64,000 bases of DNA from Solea solea (Eukaryota > Chordata > Actinopteri > Pleuronectiformes > Soleidae): the NCBI RefSeq assembly GCF_958295425.1, contig NC_081149.1, positions 558,001 to 622,000 on the forward strand. Reading direction: 5' to 3'. Below the pieces are notes generated by a model. The model made no database searches. It worked only from the letters and a program-made list of their open reading frames with translations, and was not told the origin of the DNA. Of this stretch, positions 1 through 9,209 are shown one piece after another; the stretch's first letter is position 1; the number at the start of each line of letters is the position of its first letter. Position numbers and translations under genes: made by a program.

Positions 1-2230
1 GACCTTTTCCGAAAGTTGCACAGGTCTGAAACTCGGCAACCGTGATAAGCTTTAGTCCCTGATACACATACGGAAAAATCAGACTCCTGACTCAATGCCT
101 TTAGGAATTATTACAATAAACACACCTAAACGGCTGACCTTTGACCTTTCCGAAGGTTACACAGGTCTGAAACTCGGCACCCTAGATTAGCCTTAGTCCC
201 TGATACACATACGGAAAAATCAGACTCCTGGCTCAATGCCTTTAGGAATTATTACAAAAAACACACCACAGCGGCTGACCTTTGACCTTTCCGAAGGTTG
301 CACAGGTCTGAAACTCGGCACCCTGGATCAGCCTTAGTCCCTGATACACACACGGAAAAATCAGACTCCTGGCTCAATGCCTTTAGGAATTATTACAAAA
401 AACACACCCGAACGGCTGACCTTTGACCTTTCCAAAGCTTGCACGGGTCTGAAACTCGGCACCCTGGATTAGCCTTAGTCCCTGATACACATACGGAAAA
501 ATCAGACTCCTGGCTTAATGCCTTTAGGAATTATTACAAAAAACACACCCGAACGGCTGACCATTGACCTTTTCCGAAAGTTGCACAGGTCTGAAACTCG
601 GCAACCGTGATAAGCTTTAGTCCCTGATACACATACGGAAAAATCAGACTCCTGACTCAATGCCTTTAGGAATTATTACAATAAACACACCTAAACGGCT
701 GACCTTTGACCTTTCCGAAGGTTACACAGGTCTGAAACTCGGCACCCTAGATTAGCCTTAGTCCCTGATACACATACGGAAAAATCAGACTCCTGGCTCA
801 ATGCCTTTAGGAATTATTACAAAAAACACACCACAGCGGCTGACCTTTGACCTTTCCGAAGGTTGCACAGGTCTGAAACTCGGCACCCTGGATCAGCCTT
901 AGTCCCTGATACACACACGGAAAAATCAGACTCCTGGCTCAATGCCTTTAGGAATTATTACAAAAAACACACCCGAACGGCTGACCTTTGACCTTTCCAA
1001 AGCTTGCACGGGTCTGAAACTCGGCACCCTGGATTAGCCTTAGTCCCTGATACACATACGGAAAAATCAGACTCCTGGCTTAATGCCTTTAGGAATTATT
1101 ACAAAAAACACACCCGAACGGCTGACCATTGACCTTTTCCGAAAGTTGCACAGGTCTGAAACTCGGCAACCGTGATAAGCTTTAGTCCCTGATACACATA
1201 CGGAAAAATCAGACTCCTGACTCAATGCCTTTAGGAATTATTACAATAAACACACCTAAACGGCTGACCTTTGACCTTTCCGAAGGTTACACAGGTCTGA
1301 AACTCGGCACCCTAGATTAGCCTTAGTCCCTGATACACATACGGAAAAATCAGACTCCTGGCTTAATGCCTTTAGGAATTATTACAAAAAACACACCCGA
1401 ACGGCTGACCATTGACCTTTCCGAAGGTTGCACAGGTCTGAAACTCGGCAACCGGGATCAGCCTTAGTCCCTGATACACACACGGAAAAATCAGACTCCT
1501 GGCTCAATGCCTTTAGGAATTATTACAAAAAACACACCCGAACGGCTGACTTTTGACCTTTCCAAAGCTTGCACGGGTCTGAAACTCGGCACCCTGGATT
1601 AGCCTTAGTCCCTGATACACATACGGAAAAATCAGACTCCTGGCTTAATGCCTTTAGGAATTATTACAAAAAACACACCCGAACGGCTGACCATTGACCT
1701 TTTCCGAAAGTTGCACAGGTCTGAAACTCGGCAACCGTGATAAGCTTTAGTCCCTGATACACATACGGAAAAATCAGACTCCTGACTCAATGCCTTTAGG
1801 AATTATTACAATAAACACACCTAAACGGCTGACCTTTGACCTTTCCGAAGGTTACACAGGTCTGAAACTCGGCACCCTAGATTAGCCTTAGTCCCTGATA
1901 CACATACGGAAAAATCAGACTCCTGGCTTAATGCCTTTAGGAATTATTACAAAAAACACACCCGAACGGCTGACCATTGACCTTTCCGAAGGTTGCACAG
2001 GTCTGAAACTCGGCACCCTGGATCAGCCTTAGTCCCTATACACACACGGAAAAATCAGACTCCTGGCTCAATGCCTTTAGGAATTATTACAAAAAACACA
2101 CCACAGCGGCTGACCTTTGACCTTTCCAAAGGTTGCACGGGTCTGAAACTCGGCACCCTGGATCAGCCAGGAGTCCCTGATACACATACGGAGAAATCAG
2201 CATCCGGGCTCATTGCCTTTAGGAATTATT
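1..2230 (+). repeat. Satellite A array with 565 bp higher-order repeat
   Basis: Tandem 141 bp monomers, recognised by the recurring TTAGGAATTATTAC block at 101, 242, 383, 524 and 666. Four monomers plus one base form a higher-order unit of 565 bp: the variant monomer beginning GACCTTTTCCGAAAG recurs at 1, 566, 1131 and 1696. The first two units look identical; the third and fourth differ in their middle monomers. Each monomer holds a TGACC(T/A)TTGACCT motif, a DR1-type nuclear-receptor element. Most monomers here carry an in-frame stop (GATTAGCCTTAG or GATAAGCTTTAG contexts), so no long ORF forms. The array continues off the left edge of the window and ends where TTAGGAATTATT runs into the C linker. 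Confidence 0.95.
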
Positions 2231-2477
2231 GAAGAAAAGACAGTTTCCCACCTTTCTTACGTTTGAATTTTACAGACTGTGTTTTTGGCAGTATTTGGCC
2301 CGGGGGAAAAAAGCCCAAAGTCCTGTGTCCAAAAACTGAAAATCAGGTCATGTCAGACTCTATACAGTCTTAGACTCTTTGGCCAGAGTGGAAGTTTTGG
2401 AGGGACTACATTTCTACAGGTCGCAGGAGTGTGAATATTTCATATGTCGTTTGGGGTCCCAAGACGAGCGGAACGAC
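2231..2477 (+). repeat. C linker, full length, between A and B
   Basis: A 247 bp non-tandem segment that begins where A's TTAGGAATTATT changes from ACAAAAAACACACC to GAAGAAAAGACAG, and ends at GGAACGAC before the first B monomer. The same segment recurs 18 more times in the window at every A-to-B transition. This copy has the CAGTATTTGGCCCGGGGG variant, shared with the linkers at 31617, 47758 and 61547, whereas most copies read CAGTTTTTTTTGGCCAGGGGG. I see no coding potential. Confidence 0.9.
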
Positions 2478-2922
2478 GAGGGTACATTAGTATATCTTAT
2501 AAGATGTTAACTTTATTTGTGAGGTTTATGTTATGGGACAGTAGAAAAATGAAAAAAAATCAGAAAACAGTCGTATTCCAGCTGAATGCGCACAAAAACA
2601 GACAAAAATAGAAAAACACATTTAAACAGTGAAATCATTGCAAAATCAAACACTGAAGGTATATAACTATATCTTATAAGATGTTAACTTTATTTGTGAG
2701 TTTTATGTTATGGGACAGTAGAAACAGTTTCAGACCCGTGCAACCTTTGGAAAGGTCAAAGGTCAGCCGTTCGGGTGTGTCTGAATGCGCACAAAAACAG
2801 ACACAAATATAAAAACACATCCGAACAGTGAAATCATTATAAATTCAAACACTGAGGGTACATCAATATACCTTATAAGATGTTAACTTCATATTATAGG
2901 ACAGTAGAAAAAAGATTAAAAT
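2478..2922 (+). repeat. Satellite B block, 445 bp, with inverted A insert
   Basis: About two and a half 176 bp B monomers (CTTATAAGATGTTAAC, then GGTTTATGTTATGGGACAGTAG, then AAAACACATCCAAACAG). The second monomer has an internal piece replaced by an inverted A fragment (2726-2780). The block ends at the standard B-to-A junction, GATTAAAAT followed by ACCCT-N-GATCAGCC of A. Confidence 0.9.
2726..2780 (-). repeat. Inverted satellite A fragment inside a B monomer
   Basis: Fifty-five bases read as the reverse complement of A, from ACACACCCGAACGG through the DR1 motif to GGTCTGAAACT. They replace about 31 bases of the host B monomer, between ACAGTAGAAAC and CTGAATGCGC. The plus strand here shows AAAGGTCAAAGGTCA, so the DR1 element is present in the opposite orientation. 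Identical inserts lie at 48253-48307 and 62042-62096, so one event was later copied by block duplication. Confidence 0.9.
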
Positions 2923-3016
2923 ACCCTTGATCAGCCTTAGTCCCTGATACACATACGGAAAAATCAGACTCCTGGCTTAATGCCTTTAGGAATTATTACA
3001 AAAAACACACCTAAAC
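2923..3016 (+). repeat. Partial satellite A monomer before LINE insertion
   Basis: Begins at the B-to-A junction and runs to ACACACCTAAAC, where an L2/CR1-like LINE fragment interrupts the monomer. CTAAAC (3011-3016) is the left copy of the apparent target-site duplication; the monomer resumes at 3834 with CTAAACGGCTGACC. Confidence 0.9.
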
Positions 3017-3833
3017 ATCAGAGCAGACATCCCCCCCATTCTCCCCTGCACATCGGAGGAACAGCGGTGGAAGTGGTCTCCAGCTTCAGGTACCTGGGCG
3101 TGCATCTCAAGGACGACCTCACCTGGAGCAGCAACACTTCCAGCCTGGTCCGGAAGGCACACCAGCGCCTCTACTTCCTCAGGAGGCTGAGACGCGCTGG
3201 ACTAGGAAGGTCAGCCCTTATCACCTTCTACAGATGTGTAGTGGAGAGTGTCCTGTGCTCCTGCATCACTGTGTGGCACGGCAGCTGCTCTGCAGCAGAG
3301 TGGTGAAAGCTGCACAGAGAACCGTGGGCAGCAGCCTCCCCACCATCACGGACATCTTCACCTCCAGATGCCCTGGGCTACCTGCATCATGAGAGATCCC
3401 ACTCACCCGGCACACACACTGTTCACCCCCCTCCCCTCAGGCAGGAGGCTACGGAGCATCAAGAGCAGCACTACGAGACTGAGGAACAGCTTCTTCCCTG
3501 GAGCTGTCAGACTCCTTAACTCTCTGTAACCCCATAGCCCTGCTGCCCCCACCCCCCACGTACTGTACTTTGCACATGCCTCCAGTACCGTACACACCCT
3601 TGCACCAAATTCTTTTTTGCACAGCACCTTACCTCCAGAGGTTTAAAGTTTTGATCTCTTTTAATTTATATTTTGTTAAGTTAAACTGTTGGTTCTTATT
3701 TCTTATTTTCTTATTCTTCTTATTGCTGGGCCGACCGGGTTCTGGAGAGACTGATTTTCGTTCTGACCTCATGTCTAATGTGTGTTAGTATGACAATGAA
3801 GAAATCTTGAATCTTGAATCTTGAATCTTGAAT
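3017..3833 (+). mobile_element. L2/CR1-group LINE, 5'-truncated 3' end, copy 1
   Basis: An 817 bp GC-richer insert in an A monomer. It encodes the C-terminal end of a non-LTR retrotransposon ORF2: FRYLGVHLKDDLTW and the LRRLRRAGL region up to a stop at 3304-3306, then in another frame LPSGRRLRSIKSSTTRLRNS up to a stop at 3529. Such motifs close the reverse-transcriptase ORF of L2/CR1/Jockey-group LINEs common in fish. The 3' end is a short tandem repeat of ATCTTGA (about 3803-3834), as typical for this group in place of a poly(A) tail. The flanking 6 bp CTAAAC repeats suggest a short target-site duplication, although the last base is shared with the terminal repeat. The frame changes and stops make it non-functional. 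Exact family is not certain. Confidence 0.85.
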
Positions 3834-4763
3834 CTAAACGGCTGACCTTTGACCTTTCCGAAGGTTACACAGGTCTGAAACTCGGCACCCTAGATTAGCC
3901 TTAGTCCCTGATACACATACGGAAAAATCAGACTCCTGGCTCAATGCCTTTAGGAATTATTACAAAAAACACACCCGAACGGCTGACCATTGACCTTTCC
4001 GAAGGTTACACAGGTCTGAAACTCTGCATCCGGGATAAGCCTAAATCCCTGATACACATACGGAAAAATCAGACTCCTGGCTCAATGCCTTTAGGAATTA
4101 TTACAAAAAACACACCCGAACGGCTGACCATTGACCTTTCCGAAGGTTGCACAGGCCTGAAACTCTGCACCCGGGATAAGCCTAAATCCCTGATACACAT
4201 ACGGAAAAATCAGACTCCTGGCTCAATGCCTTTAGGAATTATTACAAAAAACACACCCGAACGGCTGACCATTGACCTTTCCGAAGGTTGCACAGGTCTG
4301 AAACTCGGCAACCGGGATAAGCTTTAGTCCCTGATACACATACGGAGAAAACAGACTCCTGACTCAATGCCTTTAGGAATTATTACAAAAAACACACCCG
4401 AACGGCTGACCATTGACCTTTCCGAAGGTTACACAGGTCTGAAACTCTGCATCCGGGATAAGCCTAAATCCCTGATACACATACGGAAAAATCAGACTCC
4501 TGGCTCAATGCCTTTAGGAATTATTACAAAAAACACACCTGAACGGCTGACCATTGACCTTTCCGAAGGTTGCACAGTTCTGAAACTCTGCACCGGGGAT
4601 AAGCCTAAATCCCTGATACACATACGGAAAGATCAGACTCCTGACTCAATGCCTTTAGGAATTATTACAAAAAACACACCGGAACGGCTGACCATTGACC
4701 TTTCCGAAGGTTGCACAGGCCTGAAACTCTGCACCCGGGATAAGCCTAAATCCCTGATACACA
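3834..4763 (+). repeat. Satellite A array, open-frame subfamily
   Basis: About 6.6 monomers of 141 bp. Many carry the variant CCATTGACC plus CCGGGATAAGCCTAAATCCC, which lacks the stop codons found in other A monomers. The plus-strand frame is therefore open at 3944-4327 and 4367-4864, reading a 47-residue repeat (for example PLGIITKNTPERLTIDLSEG). The second ORF runs on into the adjacent LINE. The array is cut at 4763 within CTGATACACA by the LINE. I treat the ORFs as consequences of the 141 bp period, not as genes. Confidence 0.9.
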
Positions 4764-4767
4764 GGTC

Positions 4768-5279
4768 CCTGACTTCTGTAAATTTGTCAAGGATCAAATC
4801 AAACTATTCTGTGAAACAAACTGTCCTTCTTCCCCTAATAGTTTCATACTATGGGATACATTAAAAGCTTATTTAAGAGGACAAATAATCTCATATACAA
4901 AAGGACTTAAAAATCATATGTAGCAGAAGTGGAAAAATTTGAAAAAGAAATTCTTGGGCTGGAAAAAGACTTTCAGCAACATAGGGATAAGAAGATATAC
5001 AGTTTATTGGTAAAAAGAAAACTCAAGTATAATACACTATGCACTTATAGGGCTGAGAAAGACATTTTGAGAACGAAACAAAGGTACTACGAACTGGGGG
5101 AGAAGGCTCATAAAGTCCTATCCTGGCAATTAAAGAAAGAGGAGAGTTCAAAAACAATTAACCAAATTGAAGACGAACATGGCTGTATTACACAGAACCC
5201 AAAAGAAATAAATGAAACTTTTAAAAAGTTTATGTTAATTTATACAAGTCGGAATCACCAGAAGATCTGTCCACAATAG
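4768..5279 (+). pseudogene. LINE ORF2 remnant: linker between endonuclease and RT
   Basis: The reading frame from 4768 hits TAG at 4921-4923. A second frame, open over 4929-5279, continues with a lysine- and glutamate-rich coiled-coil-like stretch (EKFEKEILGLEKDFQQHRDK) typical of the region before the RT domain in L1/Tx1 ORF2. The frame shifts again near 5230-5240, since the following frame carries the expected continuation into the RT domain. The longest open frame in the preceding satellite (4367-4864) enters this LINE in a third, unrelated frame. Not functional. Confidence 0.8.
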
Positions 5280-5302
5280 ATACATTCTTAAATAATATTG
5301 AT

Positions 5303-6859
5303 TTGCCTAAACTGAGTCAAGACGACCAGAGGTATTTAGATTCACCATTTACCTCCAAAGAGATCGAAAACGCTCTAGCAACGCTGCAATCTAATAAATC
5401 ACCAGGGGAGGATGGGTTTCCCCCCGAATTTTATAAAGAGTTTAAGGATTTGCTTATACCTCTCCTTATGGATGTAATTAATCTAGCATCTAAAACACAA
5501 AGCCTCCCTGATTCATTTTCAATGGCTATAATTACAGTGATCCATAAAAAAAACAAAGACCCCTTAAAATGCTCCTCTTTCCGACCAATTTCACTCTTGA
5601 ATGCGGATTATAAATTGTTTTCTAAAGCTATAGCAAACAGGTTGAGTGAATTCTTACCAAAATTGATAAACCGAGACCAGGTTGGCTTTATCCAGAAGAG
5701 ATCCTCTGCCAATAACATGTGTAGGTTACTTAACGTTATTCATATGGCAACCTCCAGTACTGAACCTAGTATAGCCGTTACGCTGGACGCGGAAAAGGCC
5801 TTTGATAGGCTTGAGTGGCCCTATCTATTCAAGGTTCTATCTAAATTTGGATTTGGCTCCTATTTTATTAATTGGGTCAGAATGCTGTATAAGAATCCAC
5901 AGGCCAGAATAATTACTAATGGACAAATGTCCACTGTCTTCCCCCTCAGTAGATCGAGCAGACAAGGGTGTCCCTTATCCCCTGGGCTTTTCGTTATAGC
6001 TATTGAACCTCTGGCCGAGACAATCAGACACGATTCAGAGATAAAAGGTGTGAAAGTGGACCAGACGATACATAAAATCAATCTGATGGCAGATGATATA
6101 ATTCTGTATTTAACAAAACCATCTGATTCCCTTGCTAAATTGAAAACCGTTTTGCATGCATTTGGATTTGTCTCTGGATATAAGGTAAATTACGATAAAT
6201 GTGAAATTCTTCCACTTTCAAATTTTGACTACACTGAACATCAGCAAAGAGGTCCATTTAAATGGTCTCCAAGCGGGATAAGATACCTTGGAATTATGGT
6301 GGATAACAACCTTAAAAATGTGTACAAACTCAACTACTCACCACTAGTTAGTCGAATAATAGAGGATTTACAGAAATGGATGAGCTTACCTATCACTTTG
6401 ATCGGCCGAATAAATTGCATTAAAATGAATATATTACCAAGGCTGCAGTACCTCTTTCAGTCCTTACCAATCCCAGTGCCATCCAGCTTTTTTAAAAACC
6501 TGAATAAACATATTAGACAATTCATATGGAATGGTAAGACTCCAAGGGTTTCAATGGAAAAACTTACATGGGATTATAAACTGGGGGGTCTTCGACTGCC
6601 TAACCTTGAAAAGCATTATTTGGCTGCCCAGATGCGACTTGTTTCTTTTTTATTTGAAAGGGAAAATGTCCCACCTTGGGTTTCAATTGGAATGTATGCT
6701 GTTAAAGAAAAGGTTCCTGCAGACTTCAGCTATAAATGGACACCTACAACCATCTCCAGAAGAACTGACAACCCTGTTTTGACCCATATCATCAAAACAT
6801 GGCATGAAGTCCGGAAAAATACTGGACTAAAAAATATATTTCACCCAGGACACCATTGA
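5303..6859 (+). pseudogene. LINE reverse transcriptase domain (ORF2 fragment)
   Basis: A 518-codon open stretch holding the RT domain of an L1/Tx1-like element. Visible blocks in order: NKSPGEDGFPPEFY (near residue 31), SSFRPISLLNADYKL, RT motif A DAEKAFD (D at residue 162), motif B SRQGCPLSPG, and motif C as MADD (residues 262-265), where L1-type enzymes usually have an aromatic residue before ADD. The thumb-side region follows (YLGIMVDNNL, IRQFIWNGKTPR, GGLRLPNLEKHYLAAQ). Both catalytic aspartates of motif C remain. The ATG at 5303 is only the first methionine in an open frame, not a true start. The frame is lost at 6856-6859. Confidence 0.9.
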
Positions 6860-7574
6860 AACAGAACGAACTCATACCTATGTCAGTGGATAATAAGATC
6901 CTGGAAACGTGGCACCAGAAAGGGATTCATCATTTGGAGGACTGTTATAAGGATGGATGCCTGATGTCTTTTGAGGATCTAAGGAGGAAATATGATCTGT
7001 CCAGTAGAAACTTTTTTTGTTATTTACAGTTAAGATCATTTCTTAAATCTGTTTTGGGATCTGAAATGACTTTACCCATGCTCAGCGATCTGGAAAAACT
7101 GCTTCAGGAGGGTAACGCACCCCGTCTTATTGCAAAAGTCTACTCCCTCTTGATGGATGATGCTCCAAAACCAGGTTTACATAAATCAAGGGAGAAATGG
7201 GAGTCTGACTTGGGTGTGACAATGGGTACAGAGCTCTGGGCTGAATTGTGTCAAAAAAGTCTAACTGCCACTCTTAATTCTAGATACAGGCTGACTTATT
7301 ATAACTTTCTTCATCAAACCTATCTTACGCCACAGAAATTACATAAATATAAACCTGAGATATCCAACCTGTGCTTTAGATGTAGTATAGAAGAGGGTTT
7401 ATTCCTACACTGCACTTGGTTATGCACAAAACTTAACACATTCTGGCATGATTTCTCTGGCATCATGACAAAACTCCTAGGACTACATCTCCCATTAGAT
7501 CCTCAAACCTGCTTATTAGGAGATACTACAAATATTAATGCACGATTAAGAAAAGCTCAAAAGAGGTTCCTCTC
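6856..7574 (+). pseudogene. LINE ORF2 C-terminal region with Cys/His motif
   Basis: About 239 codons continuing the same ORF2 after a frameshift that overlaps the previous stop. It ends with a Cys/His segment, CFRCSIEEGLFLHCTW, matching the C-terminal CX2C...HX-type motif of L1/Tx1 ORF2, followed by LNTFWHDF. Satellite A begins at 7575, so the final residues up to 7578 are read partly from satellite. The 3' UTR is absent. Confidence 0.85.
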
Positions 7575-8345
7575 TTAGCCTTAGTCCCTGATGCACATAC
7601 GGAAAAATCAGACTCCTGGCTCAATGCCTTTAGGAATTATTACAAAAAAAACACCCGAACGGCTGACCATTGACCTTTCCGAGGGTTGCACAGGTCTGAA
7701 ACTCGGCAACCTGGATAAGCTTTAGTCCCTGATACACATACGGAAAAATCAGACTCCTGGCTTAAGGCCTTTAGGAATTATTACAAAAAACACACCCGAA
7801 AGGCTGACCTTTGACCTTTCCAAAGGTTGCACGGGTCTGAAACTTGGCACCCTGGATAAGCCTTAGTCCCTGATACAGATACGGAAAAATCAGACCACTG
7901 GCTGAATGCCTTTAGGAATTATTACAAAAAAACACCCGAACGGCTGACCATTGACCTTTCCGAAGGTTGCACGGGTCTGAAACTCTGCACCGGGGATAAG
8001 CCTAAATCCCTGATACACATACGGAAAGATCAGACTCCTGACTCAATGCCTTTAGGAATTATTACAAAAAACACACCCGAACGGCTGACCATTGACCTTT
8101 CCGAAGGTTGCACAGGCCTGAAACTCTGCACCCGGGATAAGCCTAAATCCCTGATACACATACGGAAAAATCAGACTCCTGGCTCAATGCCTTTAGGAAT
8201 TATTACAAAAAACACACCCGAACGGCTGACCATTGACCTTTCCCAAGGTTGCACAGGTCTGAAACTCGGCACCCGGGATAAGCCTAAATCCCTGATACAC
8301 ATACGGAAAAATCAGACTCCTGGCTCAATGCCTTTAGGAATTATT
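7575..8345 (+). repeat. Satellite A array after the LINE
   Basis: About 5.5 monomers. The first ones are more diverged than elsewhere (TGATGCACATAC, GCTTAAGGCC, CAGACCACTGGCTGAATGCC). The last ones belong to the open-frame subfamily, giving an ORF at 8046-8381 that runs into the C linker. DR1 motifs are present in the CCATTGACC form and once in the CCTTTGACC form. Confidence 0.9.
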
Positions 8346-8489
8346 GAAGAAAAGACAGTTTCCCACCTTTCTTACGTTTGAATTTTACAGACTGTGTTTT
8401 TGGCAGTTTTTTTTGGCCGGGGGAAAAAAGCCCAAAGTCCTGTATCCAAAAACTGAAAATCAGGTCATGTCAGACTCTATACAGTCTTA

Positions 8490-9114
8490 CCCTGGATTTC
8501 CACTGGACGCGGAACGGCCGCGGCGCGGTTCTGCTTCGTCCTCTCCCAAACGTCAATCCCCACCGGGCGCGTTACGGCAGCGGCGCGGAGCCTTGGGAGC
8601 CAGCGGTATTCACGGAAGATCGCGCGATAATCTCGAACGGACGCGAGATCCCGCGATAGACTGTGTGTATAAAGGAAACAACAACAACAACACAGCTTCT
8701 TTCATTTCTCCACTTCCATAATCAGTCTCTCGTCGTCCATTGTCTCCGAGACCCTCGGATCAAATGACTGTTGACCTGGGAGCACCGTGACGTTGAGGTG
8801 AAGTTGTGACCTGCGTATTGTGTTTTATTTTGAAAGGGGGGCGGAAAGTGTTTTACTTTGATACTGTGTCGGACTTCCTGTCTTGTGCGATCTGCTTCGT
8901 TGAAATTTACGAGGTTCAGCAGCGGCAACGGAAAAAATAGAACTGATTCCTATCGATAGCGCTGCGGCGCGGCAAGCCGCTTCTGGGCCGCTGCTGATCC
9001 GGGCCGCAGTGCGGCCGGTGGGAATGCTCACATTGATTAGAATGGAAGCGATTAGCAACGGCTACCGTTCCGCGGCCGTTCCGCGGCCGTTCTGCGTCCA
9101 GTGGAAATCCAGGG
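8490..9114. mobile_element. PIF/Harbinger-type non-autonomous element (MITE-like)
   Basis: A 625 bp insert bounded by terminal inverted repeats: the left end begins CCCTGGATTTCCACTGGACG, and the right end is its reverse complement over about 34 bases with one mismatch. The flanks are TTA on both sides (8487-8489 and 9115-9117), where the uninterrupted linker has a single CTTAGAC. A 3 bp TTA duplication is the TWA-type target site of PIF/Harbinger transposons. The interior is GC- and CpG-rich, unlike the surrounding satellite, and has no transposase ORF, so it would need a transposase in trans. The right end has repeated CCGTTCCGCGG copies next to the terminus. piggyBac, which uses TTAA, fits less well. 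Confidence 0.85.
8668..8674 (+). promoter_or_regulatory. Possible TATA box inside the Harbinger-type element
   Basis: TATAAAG follows a CpG-rich stretch and precedes a CAA-repeat and a pyrimidine-rich tract. The arrangement resembles a core promoter and could be the retained 5' end of a parental transposase gene. This is motif-level evidence only. Confidence 0.25.
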
Positions 9115-9209
9115 TTAGACCCTTTTGGCCAGAGTGAAAGAGGAACTACAGGTCGCAGGAGTGTGAATATTTCATATGTCGTTTGGGGTCCCAAGACGAG
9201 CGGAACGAC

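Larger units (their letters stand above)
4764..7574 (+). mobile_element. L1/Tx1-like LINE, truncated at both ends
   Basis: About 2.8 kb of non-LTR retrotransposon ORF2 embedded in satellite A. It starts in the segment between endonuclease and reverse transcriptase (FILWDTLKAYLRGQIISYTK) and stops near the C-terminal cysteine/histidine region, where satellite A resumes at TTAGCCTTAG (7575). There is no endonuclease domain, 3' UTR or poly(A) tail. The left satellite stops within CTGATACACA while the right one resumes at CCTTAGTCCCTGATGCACA, so a related 19-20 bp segment flanks both sides. The two copies differ, which fits recombination between monomers better than a clean target-site duplication. 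At least two frameshifts and one stop break the ORF. Confidence 0.9.
8346..9209 (+). repeat. C linker interrupted by a DNA transposon
   Basis: A C linker whose halves (8346-8489 and 9115-9209) flank a 625 bp insertion. The right half has small deletions relative to other copies (GAGTGAAAGAGGAACTACAGG). It leads into the long B array. Confidence 0.9.

Noticed and set aside
2980..3306. 108-codon ORF as a complete protein
   Set aside because: Its first codons are satellite A and the remainder is a truncated LINE RT tail ending at a premature stop.
8490..9114. piggyBac element
   Set aside because: The CCCT/AGGG ends are reminiscent of piggyBac, but the flanking duplication is TTA, not TTAA, since the base after TTA on the right is G.
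8722..9194. Minus-strand ORFs across the Harbinger-type element as transposase
   Set aside because: Short overlapping frames in GC-rich DNA with no DDE motif; they cross the element boundary.
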